A program made the translations under genes and the position numbers. Below the pieces are notes generated by a model, which had not been told where the DNA came from, ran no database searches, and saw only the letters and a program-made list of their open reading frames with translations. 64,000 nt of DNA from Lucinisca nassula (Eukaryota; Mollusca; Bivalvia; Lucinida; Lucinidae): assembly GCA_963580285.1 (NCBI GenBank), contig OY757013.1, forward strand, positions 155,547,900 to 155,611,899, in the 5' to 3' direction. Shown here piece by piece: positions 49,651-59,065 of the stretch (positions within the stretch are counted from its first letter, which is position 1; every line of letters begins with the position of its first letter).

Positions 49651-50272
49651 CAGCTAGGCCCGGAACGTTTTTCTGACACAGCCATTGTATTGACGATGGT
49701 GCTATACCAAATGTACTGCAACCACGTGACTTGTTTCTTTCCCCTGCGTAAGACCAGAGATTCTTGCGGAAAGAAAATGGAGTAGATTTCCTTATCTGGC
49801 GTGCAAGAATAACATAATCATTTGCGTATTAGATCTAGATCATCGCTCAGAAGAGCCAAATAGCCTTCAAATTGCATGGGAGAGGGAAACATGTAATTTA
49901 CCAGCGTAAATGAACTCATTTGCAAGATGTCAAAAGATGTCAATTTCCTTAATGGCATGGTTGGTATAAAGAAGTAGACGGTCAATGTGTCGAAATGACG
50001 GTAAAAGACCAAGTTCACGAGAAAGTAAAAACATTCTCCTCAACAAATATGCGAGTATATATCGAAAGCTCTGGTAAAACTGTGCTTGTACGCAGGCTCG
50101 CCTGAGTCTCTGCTGGCCGCCTTTGCGACGAGTGTTAGTATCTCTATAGCTGACTCACAAGTTTGTTGTGACTTTTCTATACATTAGGAAAACATGTCCG
50201 TGTGGAATAATGGCGTCCAGCTTGGTGTAAGAAATGACAAATTGAGTATATAAATGATAACAGCTTTCAACA
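49651..50272. other. Unassigned interval
   Basis: No gene or repeat recognised over about 620 bases. Confidence 0.4.
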
Positions 50273-50274
50273 TA

Positions 50275-50604
50275 CAGTCGAACTTCAATGGCTCGAAAAC
50301 CTGTTCGAGGCAGGGGCAGTTCGAGCCACTGAGGGAGGCTGCCAGGAGGTATACGATATACTTTTGGATATCTTTTCGATATTTTATAATGAAAATGTAT
50401 GCTGTGTGTACTCATTAGAATCGCCTCATCGAGGCGATTCTAATGAGTACACACAGCATACATTTGCAAGATGAAAGACTAAAATCTCCTTAATTATCCC
50501 CCACTATTTCTTATGTAGAGGATTTCAATGTAGGCGCTCAAGAATGGGTTCCACGCATCCATGGTAAACGAGCCATCGGTGTTCGAGCCATCGAAGTTCT
50601 AGTG
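50275..50604. repeat. pogo/Tigger-like MITE with TA target, hosting a hairpin
   Basis: Tips CAGTCGAACTTCAATGGCTC (50275) and, inward from 50604, CACTAGAACTTCGATGGCTC, flanked by TA at 50273-50274 and 50605-50606. CAGTCGAAC ends with TA duplication are usual for pogo-like non-autonomous elements. An HpM-type hairpin sits inside. Confidence 0.75.
50394..50464. repeat. Perfect 34-bp-arm HpM-type hairpin
   Basis: Arm AATGTATGCTGTGTGTACTC plus ATTAGAATCGCCTC, a 3-base loop, then the exact complement. No mismatch in either arm, unlike all other HpM centres. Confidence 0.96.
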
Positions 50605-50611
50605 TAGTTTC

Positions 50612-50700
50612 AACATAGATTGTGGGTGCTCGTTAGAACCGCCTCAGACACCGCGGTTTGCTGCGTCTGATCTCGATCCACATGGTTGTCAAGTTCCTTT
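50612..50700. repeat. HpM/TTTGC-palindrome chimera
   Basis: 'catagattgtgggtgctcgt' and 'tagaaccgcctcaga' run straight into 'caccgcggtttgctgcgtct', so half an HpM centre is fused to half a TTTGC palindrome. Confidence 0.6.
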
Positions 50701-50975
50701 TTTTTTACATTTAAGGCTGCAACAGCTGTCCTAAAAATTGCATATTTGGTTTCACTGGATGAGACAATTTTGTGCAAGCGGCAGGGGATTGGCCAACGTC
50801 GCAGACACTGATCAAGGTACACCTGTAATGGGTCTTCATTGTTTGAAACCACGCTAACAAGACCTTCAAAGAGGCAGTCTAGAAATCACCATTCAATACA
50901 GAGAAAGTAGATATTGCAGCGTTTGAAACACCATTTACCTATTCAGTCTGCTCTTTGGTGCAAATGTAGTTGACA
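50700..50975. other. Unassigned interval
   Basis: No gene or repeat relation recognised; a run of T at 50699-50707. Confidence 0.35.
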
Positions 50976-51075
50976 TATATGGATGCTTATTAGAACCGCG
51001 TCTGGATCAGTAGCCAATGGTCTTGACTAATTCCACTACTTATGGACACGGCGGTTATAACAAGTGCCCAAACTC
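50976..51075. repeat. HpM centre, diverged
   Basis: 'tggatgcttattagaaccgc' and 'cacggcggttataacaagtg' with 40 bases of unrelated loop. Confidence 0.55.
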
Positions 51076-51238
51076 TATGGTAAGAGCATAACGCAATAAT
51101 TGTCGTCTGATAAATGTAATTGAGATTGTCATGACTAATATTCTTGTCTACCAGGCGTGTATTTAAGTAATGACAGACACCCCTGATCAAGACATTAGAT
51201 GGGCCCCGTCAAGCGATTTTGGTACTTATCGCCTATGC

Positions 51239-51300
51239 GAGCAGCGAAGGTTCAGGCGAGCCTGCGCATCCGCGCAGTCTCGCCAGAACCTTCGCTGCTC
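51239..51300. repeat. GC-rich hairpin, 29-bp arms
   Basis: GAGCAGCGAAGGTTCAGGCG... pairs with ...CGCCAGAACCTTCGCTGCTC, two mismatches, loop 'atcc'. Unrelated to HpM. Confidence 0.92.
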
Positions 51301-51707
51301 GCTCATACAAGCAGTGAATCAAGAGGAACCTTCAGACAGATGGCCATATCCCTGGCCCTTCTGAATGGCTGGGCATGCGCAGTTAAAATTTGCCATGAAG
51401 GAATGCTCGAAGACACAAATTCGCTTGGCGAGGCTCAGACACAGATACCAATACAAGCAGGACAGATCCGGATGAGACGCATAATTAAGATTTTCATAGT
51501 CAAGCCCCAAAACCTTGATCTCGTGTTCATCAACGCTTGTGTCTTTTATCATTTTCGTTTCTGTCTCAGACATCAAGGATATCACTCCTAAGGTGAAATG
51601 GAGTTCTATCAGAGAGAAAAGAAAAGAGAAGAACAGAAAAGAATAACTATATAAAATGACTGAAAAGATATTGCTCTTAACTTAAATTGATATCCGACTA
51701 GTGGGCC
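51301..51707. other. Unassigned interval
   Basis: No gene supported; overlapping frames on both strands lack family motifs. Confidence 0.4.
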
Positions 51708-51880
51708 CCCGCTCATAGGGGCTTGAAGAAATATATGGGCTGCATGATGCTTCCACGCAGAGCTGAATCCGGCCCGCACACTAGTACTGGTAAACCGCTT
51801 AGAGGATCTAAGCCTGTCCAGGAATACGCGGTGCGAGGCGGACCGTCCATGCTAATAAGCCCTATTGGTTTCATTGCCAT
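51708..51880 (+). repeat. SINE-A, 5' part only
   Basis: 'cccccgctcataggggcttg', 'cacgcagagctgaatccgg' and 'ccctattggtttcattg', then unrelated sequence. The 3' domain is missing. Confidence 0.85.
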
Positions 51881-51934
51881 CCTGCATACAAGAAAGAGTG
51901 TAAACGTCATATCATGTTAACTGAACTCACATGT

Positions 51935-52165
51935 TATCCACTAAACCCATTCTATATAGAGAGAACCGTGATTATCGGGGTACGCATTATTTTGCTCATT
52001 TCTGCTCTAATAAAGTGGTTGTGGGTAATCGATAGAACCGCGGTTCAACCTCAGTGAGGCGGTTCAAACGAGCATCCACAATCTATGTTTGCAGTATAAA
52101 TAAGAGGGGTTACCATTTTGGATATGTGAATAAAAAATCACTATGTCGCACGGGTGTATACGAAG
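51935..52165. repeat. HpM hairpin MITE
   Basis: 'tatagagagaaccgtgatta', 'tgctctaataaagtggttgt', centre 'gaaccgcggttcaacctcag' with 'tgaggcggttcaaacgagc', and right end 'ctatgtcgcacgggtgtata'. Confidence 0.8.
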
Positions 52166-52600
52166 TGTTCGAATATATTTTGTAATTTCTGTGCGCTGAC
52201 CGTCCGCTATATCCGCACGTAAACATGTCCGATGAATGAAAACCCAAGCTAAGAATGAGATGTAGCTCGCTAAACTCAGACCTTTACCGCAAAAACAATC
52301 TTTTCGGTGTGGAGAATCGGAAAACACAAAACACATCTTATTTACTTGTACCAACTACACCGTTGCAAGGGAGAGGTACCTATCACCCGACCTACAACGT
52401 TACACTGTAAATTATCTTTTGTATGAGAAAACAACCTTATCACCCCACCAAAACGAAGCACTGTTTTTGCAAGTGCAAAACTTTATTGTCAAGTCTGGAA
52501 AATTTGTTTGACACTTACGCATCCTGGCAGATAAACAGTCCAATATCATTCATGATTGTGTAATTTCAATCACAAGCAGATATGCAGATACATGTAGTCA
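52166..52600. other. Unassigned interval
   Basis: No gene or repeat relation recognised. Confidence 0.35.
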
Positions 52601-52602
52601 GT

Positions 52603-52603
<1 letters not shown>

Positions 52604-52672
<69 letters not shown>
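52604..52672. repeat. (TC)n microsatellite
   Basis: About 34 uninterrupted TC units. Confidence 0.97.
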
Positions 52673-52675
<3 letters not shown>

Positions 52676-52879
52676 GTTCGTTCGCCCGTTCGTTAATGTA
52701 TGTTTATTTACATTTATGTTCAGTCAGTCCATTCAGTTATGTTGTATATTTATATTTGTGCTTGGGAGATGTCACTTATAAGCTCCTTAGCTTATAGTCA
52801 GATCCTATTTACCATGTCTTATGTGTGATTGTAATTTGATATCTGCTTCAAATAAATATTGTTTCAACCAAAACTCCAG

Positions 52880-53005
52880 CCAATGCCACTTTATATATAG
52901 AAAAGGACGGTTTGCAGTTGTATACATTTTCCTTACTTTTTCTCAGTATATTGATGTTAACCCCTAATTGAGGTGGTCACAATCTATCTATCTATCTATC
53001 TTCTT
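52880..53005. repeat. HpM fragment and short (ATCT)n
   Basis: 'gccactttatatatagaaaa', 'ggacggtttgcagttgtata' and 'cctaattgaggtggtcacaa', then five ATCT units. A decayed left half. Confidence 0.45.
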
Positions 53006-53159
53006 ATACTGAGTCGGTCAAATTTGACCATTACCTCATTTGGGTGCGTAGCTAAATTTTAAATTTAGCTAAAAAAGAGGAGTCACTGGATGAGTCCTTA
53101 AAACTATTTACAATCTGAATAACAGAGATTTACTAAAACGCATACCTCTGAGTCTCAAT

Positions 53160-54855
53160 CTTACACTGTACGAGCTTTGAACTCCTCTGCGGTCTTAGCA
53201 TTCACCACAGAAGAGGGAAGACTATTCCACTGGGGAATAGTTCTAGGGAAAAAGGAATTTTTCAGGGCATCACTATAGCGCTGGCACCAATGGTATTGTG
53301 AGTTGTTTACTTTTGATGCCCTTGTTCGGGTTGAAACTGCCGCAGGGGTCAAGTATTTGTCTTTATTAATGGCCACTGTACTCGAATGTATCTTAAGAAG
53401 AAGGTTAAATAAGACTGCTCACGACGGGCCTGTAGGGACGGCCATTCTAGCTCGTTATGCATGTCACCGACGCTACTTCTATTGCACCATCGTCGGCAGG
53501 TCCATCGAGCAGCTGTCCTCTGCACCTTCACCACCTGCCGAATCTGAGTTTTAACATAGGGATGCCAAATGGGTGATGTATATTCAAGTTGAGGGCGAAC
53601 CAATGTTTTATATGCAACATCCTTTGCTGCCTAGGTGCAAAAGCCAAGTTACGTCTAAGAAATCCTAAAGTCCTAGTTGCTTTTGATATTATTTCTGAAA
53701 TGTGTTGACCCCAATCCAGAGCAATAGTGATTGTGATACCAAGGTATTTGGCGGATTGAACCTGCTCTACAATTTGCTTGTGTAGTGTATAGTCAAACTA
53801 AATTTGTTTGTCCGGAGGGTGTCGTGACACCCTCATTTGTCGTGACACCCTCATTGAATGACATTTGGCCACATTGAACTTCATCTGCCTATCGGCCTTC
53901 CACTGTGCTAGCTGATTCAGGTCATCTTAGAAAATAAGACAGTCAGAAGGAGAATATATATTCCTATAAAGAACACAATCGTCAGCAAACAAACGGACAG
54001 ATGACCTGATACTATCAGGGAGATCATTAAAAAATACCAAGAAAAGGACCGGTCCAAGGACCGAACCTTGAGGGACACCAGATAAGACAGGGACTGGATC
54101 AGACGCTTGGCCATCAAGTACAACTTGTTGTGAGCGCCCTGAGAGCCATGAGCTAATCCACCTATGTGTGGATCCTCTTATCCATAGTAGTCCAATTTAT
54201 ACAATAGCCTTCTGTGAGGTACCTTGTCAAAGGCCTTAGCGAAATCCGTGATAATCAAGTCAGTTTGTTTGTGGCCACGGTTTATGGCCCCGTCCAGATT
54301 GCCCACAATGTCATGGAAGAATTGAACTAGTTGAGATTCGCAAGACCTTTGACTTAGGAAACCGTGTTGACAGTAAGCAAGAATGCTCTCAAAGGCTGTT
54401 GCTAACTATTATATACTCCAGGGTTTTGCAACAGATGCATGTTAGCGACACTGGTCTATAATTTGCAGCGTCATATTTTTCTCCTATTTTATAGACCGGT
54501 GTAACATTTGCTAGTCGCCAGTCATCTGGTACAGTGCCCTGGCCAAGTGATTCATTGAAGATAAAGGCCAGCACATTCCTGGCATTCAGGTCATCCGGCC
54601 CAGATACCTTATGTATCTTGAGCTTACATAACAGATAAGCGACCCCATTTGGGTAAACTGTTATGTCCCCCATTGAGAGGAACTGACTATTACCTTTCGA
54701 TGGTAGCTCACCATCAGTTTTATGCATAAATGCAGACTGAAACTGTTTGTTATATATGTTGGCCTTATCGCGCGAATCTGTTTTTTAGAATTCCGTTTTC
54801 CCTTAACGAAGTGATCCCAAACGCTTCCTTTTTCAGGGACTTTACGCATGACCAA
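53160..54855 (-). pseudogene. LINE reverse transcriptase relic
   Basis: Pieces in shifting frames: 'KVSGPDDLNARNVLAFIF', 'DWRLANVTPVYKIGEK', 'NYRPVSLTCICCKTLEYI' (54480-54410), 'SGVPQGSVLGPVLFLVFFND' (about 54085-54030) and 'RLFADDCVLY' (about 53990-53965, catalytic pair intact), then 'KAKYLGIT'-type thumb sequence and 'ARTVRL' near the end. Two copies of 'gtcgtgacaccctcatt' at 53820-53856 mark a tandem 17-bp duplication inside the coding part. Confidence 0.8.
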
Positions 54856-54857
54856 AA

Positions 54858-56271
54858 CTATTTAAATTTACCATTCTTCTGGGGACTATCGGGATCTGTA
54901 GTGTCATCCTCAAAGGTAAAGATGCTGGAAACATGCTTCCAATATGCATATCTTATTACCTTTTGTATGTATGCTTTGAACCGTTTGTAATGGCTCTTAA
55001 TGTCAGGGCTGCTAGACTTACGAGCCCGAAAGCGCAATCGATTGCGTCTTCTGATTAGATGCTTGATCGTGTTGTCGATCCAAGGCGCACTATACTTTGT
55101 TTTGGTCATTTTTATTGGAATAAACATTTCCATAGCCGCAGTTAATTCGGCGTTAAAATTGACCCACATATCATTAACTGACATGTGCGAAAGGTCAGAG
55201 GAAAGGAACGAATCCCTAAATCGCGCCATATAGTCTCGCAGACCATCCATATCCGCACGTTTATATAGGTATATTTTACGCGGGACTTGTCTGATTCGCT
55301 CTGCTTTTATGCCATATTCAATTAGGACTATGTCGTGATCAGCTTTGCCGATCGGGGGCATCTCCTTAACTCGAGTAACTGGGGATGGGGAGTTTGTTAA
55401 TAATAGATCAAGGGTCTTTTCTTGTCGGGTGGGTATATTAATTACTTGGGCCAGGCAGTGTTCTTTAATTATATCTAAAAGTTGTTGCTGTGTCTGCCTT
55501 TTAGATGCCCCATGGGGCTCCTGCATGTTGCTCCATTCAATATCTCCACAATTGAAGTCACCACCAACCAAAATTGGAGCATTTGCATTCGACATTATCC
55601 TAGACAAAGATGAACTAAAAATAGAAGTGAAAGCAATGATCAGGAATCGATACAATCAACCCACAGCTCCCATCAGTAGCCTCAATACATTCTGGGTCAG
55701 TTTGATTTGGTGGGCGATAAAAGGAACCAAGGTACAAAGTCCTACATCCATGAATGTTCAATTTACACCAAATTAATTCATATTTGGTGTCCAACTCCGG
55801 AGTTTCTGTACAGATTAGGTCTCGCCTGAAAGCCACAAAGACACCTCCATGTGCATTCCACACTCTGTCGTTCCGGATAGCCTAAAAGGATTCGGGAAAA
55901 AATTCTGAGTTTTTAACTTCTGGGGTTAGCCAGGACTCATTGCCCAAAATGATGTCCGGCTTTGCCGAGTCAATAATGGTATGAAGTTCAGCCCTTTTGT
56001 TTTTTATTGACTGACAATTCATCATCAATATCCTGAGGGGGTGGTTAAGGACCGCCTTTTTGGTCCTTGGTTTAGCTTCTTTTGACTTCTGCACAATGGG
56101 CGAAGAAGCTGCAGTGGTTGGGCCAATATTGTCTGGTATCGGACTATCAGGCTCGGACAGGGTTGATAAAGGTTCAAAGTGGTTATACGTGTCAATAGAA
56201 GATGAAGTGTCAAACAGAGATGTGGAAACGTTTGGCATTCCACATTTCGTGCATTCCCATGCTACGTTCAT
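54858..56271 (-). pseudogene. LINE endonuclease relic, interrupted by stop and R500
   Basis: Begins MNVAWECTKCGMPN (a CxxC pair). A Ser/Pro-rich stretch and KPRTKKA precede the endonuclease: 'LMMNCQSIKNK', 'ILGNESWL' and 'EFFPESF', then a TAG. The same frame continues 'AIRNDRVWNAHGGVFVAF' and 'LGSFYRPPNQTD'. The 56-bp R500 piece then shifts the frame. After it come 'SNANAPILVGGDFNCGDIEW', 'KTLDLLLTN' and 'KADHDIVLIEY', so GDFN and the catalytic Asp-His are intact. The linker 'APWIDNTIKHLIRRRNRLR' follows. Apart from stop and insertion it is well preserved. Confidence 0.85.
55621..55676 (-). repeat. R500 3'-terminal fragment inserted in LINE endonuclease
   Basis: 'atagaagtgaaagcaatgat', 'caggaatcgatacaatcaac' and 'ccacagctcccatca' are the last 56 bp of R500, here in reverse. 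It is the shortest 5'-truncated copy. Confidence 0.85.
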
Positions 56272-56451
56272 ATTCGATGATCTGTTATATAGACTTTACA
56301 TAACTGATGACATGCCTTGAATGTCTATGTGATACCAATCTATACAATCTGTTGGTAGAGCCAGCAAATAGGCGATAACAACTCAATCTGCCCTTATTAG
56401 GGATATTGGCAACAAATGAGTTCGTTTAGTTTAATTAGTTATTTACACTTA

Positions 56452-56841
56452 CATTACGAGAACACGCTTATACAAATACATTGTAAACTTTACCTCCGAA
56501 AAAAAAGAAACATTTAAGATGAAAAAAAAAAAATGATACATTTCTTATTTCTGCTCTAAATATATATTGTATGTACTCGTTAGAACCGCCTCATCGAGGC
56601 GGTTCTAACAAGTGCCCACAGTCTATATTTAGAGCAGAAATATACATTTCTTATTTCTGCTCTAAATATAGATTGTATGTACTCGTTAGAACCGCCTCAT
56701 CGAGGCGGTTCTAACAAGTGCCCACAATCTATATTTAGAGCAGAAATAAGAAGAAGTAAGTTTTTCCCTGTAAACACCAGTTTTACTATATAATAGTGGT
56801 GTTCAAGGGGGTCAAAAATATATAGGCGTGTTTTCGTGATG
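56452..56841. repeat. HpM MITE with tandemly doubled central hairpin
   Basis: Ends CATTACGAGAACACGCTTAT and, inward from 56841, CATCACGAAAACACGCCTAT. The central hairpin unit ('catttcttatttctgctcta' to 'tatttagagcagaaata') occurs twice in a row, about 56537-56641 and 56645-56752, with only two or three differences. Confidence 0.92.
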
Positions 56842-57294
56842 AATTTCAATTAGAATCTTGTCTTGTCTTCATAATATTTTTACAGGTCAAGGGTAACAAT
56901 TACAAGGCTAGATTTGTGAATCCCCTTTCCTCTGAGGAGCTCACTAAAATAATTCCTTTTAAGCCTTGTCCTATCCATTCTTTGGAAACAGTGTTGACTT
57001 CTGAAGCCTACACTGTTTGCCTTTCAGATTTAAATGGCTATAATATGACAGTATATGACAGGATCAGATCGACAGGACTAAACAGTTGTAAAATATAATG
57101 ATAGCACCATAAGGCTAAGATGACCAACGAGACTCTGGCCCAAATGGCTCTCGATATTGCTGACAATTCTTAAGGGAAGGATTATGAAGGTCGATCATAG
57201 GCTGTGGGCGGAGAGTGCCATAAAATCTCCAAGGATTTTGAGGTCCGATAAGGCTAGACTAGTCAATCAGAATGCAATCTTATAATATCCCATA
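56842..57294. other. Unassigned interval
   Basis: No gene or repeat relation recognised. Confidence 0.35.
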
Positions 57295-57620
57295 AAAGGA
57301 TTACCTTTTGGAAGCAAGGAATACACCAAATAACTGAAAACTGTCTACGGTTCAAGTTTTTGGACCAGACTAGCTAGTTTTGGCCGATTAGGCCTCATCA
57401 GTTACCTTCTGATAATTTCCAGTTCCACAATAGGATCAATAATGCTAAAGGACTAAAAAATAAAATACACTATGGGATGAAGGAGAGGGAGACCACATAG
57501 TCCCTTGACACTAGCTGTAGTGAAGTTATGTTATGTTGGAAGCAAGAGATACACCAAGGAACTGAAAACTGTCGAGTGTACAACATTTTTGGGCCAGAGC
57601 TACTCAACTTAAGCCAGTAA
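57295..57620. repeat. Dispersed repeat 'GCAAGGAATACACC', two units
   Basis: 'ttggaagcaaggaatacacc' at 57308 and 'ttggaagcaagagatacacc' at 57537, about 230 bp apart, each followed by 'actgaaaactgtc'. 'gaccagactagctagttttg' and 'gccgattaggcctcatcag' link it to the 44-45 kb copies. Confidence 0.8.
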
Positions 57621-57659
57621 TAGTCTCCGAAAACAAATTAAATTCTTATAACAACTTAA

Positions 57660-58740
57660 AATCTACCCCTTTCAAGCTTTGCATATGAATGGTATTTTTG
57701 GGTACTTCATTGTCAGAATCTGAAAGGCTTAGATGCGGTGTTCATCAAGGTTCTATCCTGGACCCTCTTTTCTTTTTAATTTTTATAAACGACCTTCCTT
57801 TATCACTAGAGACTTCCGTTACCTCAGTTGACTTGTATGCTGATGATACGACCATTTACGATGTACAACCAAATAAACAGAAATTACAGTAAAATCTGCA
57901 AAACTCTTTAACATTGTTAGATAAATGGTGCAAGGAAAATGGCTTATTACTGAATACTGATAAAACTAAAGTAATGCTTATAACTATTCGTCAAAGACGA
58001 TCGCAAATGAGTGATAATACACTTTCACTAACTTATAGTAATTTAGATTCAAAATTAACACATGGCGAAAAAGTTCTTGGAGTAAATATTGAGGAGAATT
58101 TAGTTTGGAACTCGCATTTTCAGCAAGTGGTGAAAAAGTTTCCTCGTATTTATGACTTTCAGGATATTTGTCGGTTAAGACAGATTACTGTTTTATAATG
58201 CTTACATTAAACCTCAGTTTGGTTATTGTTGTGTGATTTGGGGAAATTCAACAACCGATAATATTAATAAAATCGATAAATTACAAAGAAGAGCATGCAA
58301 ACTTATTTTACGATATGAATACACTAATTTAGAGGCGGCTCGTAATCGTCTTAAAATATTATCATTTTCTGAAAGTGTATTTTTACAAAAAGCAAAAGTA
58401 ATGCACAAGGTAGAAAATAAAATTGCACCTGAATATTTGGTGGATCTATTTCAGAAGAGAAATGAGAACATAAATGATACACTATCCAACCTGCGATCTG
58501 TTGCTAATCGAAACCTTTTGATTCCGAAACCAAAAATTGGATTATTTAAGAACAGTTTGACATATTCTGGTGCAATTGTCTGGAATAGTATTCCAAGTGA
58601 AATTAAAAATGCAACGTCAATACAGTCATTTACTACTAATGGGCCTCTTGGTTGAAAAAACTAATTTTACTACATGTTAACCCACCACCACCAACTAATA
58701 ATAAAATGACATGAACATTACATTTATTTAATTGTACAAC
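57660..58740 (+). mobile_element. 5'-truncated LINE (RT part only)
   Basis: The plus-strand coding remnant starts within RT near 57690 and ends about 58655, with a short AT-rich 3' region. 5' truncation is usual for LINE insertions. Confidence 0.82.
57689..58655 (+). pseudogene. LINE reverse transcriptase relic, C-terminal half
   Basis: 'RCGVHQGSILDPLFFLIFIND' region (57735-57795), 'DLYADDTTIYDV' with YADD at 57836-57847, then an in-frame TAA at 57890-57892. The same frame resumes with 'LLDKWCKENGLLLNTDKTKV' and 'KVLGVNIEENLVW'. A frameshift near 58187 leads to 'LFYNAYIKPQFGYCCVIWG', 'KLQRRACKLILRYEY', 'YLVDLFQKRNENINDTL' and 'AIVWNSIPSEIKNATS'. The C-terminal plan is CR1-like. Only one stop and one frameshift were seen, so it is moderately young. 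Confidence 0.85.
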
Positions 58741-59065
58741 AAATATGCATTATTTTCAACTTAAAGATTACAAGCTTTTGTACATGTATTCTCACTCACT
58801 TGGACTAGACAAGCGAATTTTTGTCTTCTGGCATATGCACACAGAAAAAACCTGTATGAGCCTGCAAATGTGTGCAGTCGCGACGGGGTCCTTCCTTCGT
58901 GCAAACTACAACATGATCTGTCAGTATGACGAAACATGCGCATTTGATATTAACGAGGGCTAGAAGGCATTTTTCGCTTGACAGGGTTGGTGTTTAAAAT
59001 TGTAATCAACATTCGTGTACCATGTGGTGTGATTATGATGGTTAATATGTACTTCATGTTTTTTA
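58741..59065. other. Unassigned interval
   Basis: No gene or repeat relation recognised. Confidence 0.35.

Larger units (their letters stand above)
53160..56330 (-). mobile_element. Decayed LINE, near full length
   Basis: Minus-strand APE-type LINE of about 3.1 kb: N-terminal Cys pair and endonuclease (56271-54858), RT (54855-53800) and C-terminal region to about 53160. It contains one in-frame stop (55882-55884), a 56-bp R500 insertion and several frameshifts in RT. It is a different family from the 2A LINE: the N-terminus is longer and has no 2A motif. Confidence 0.85.
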
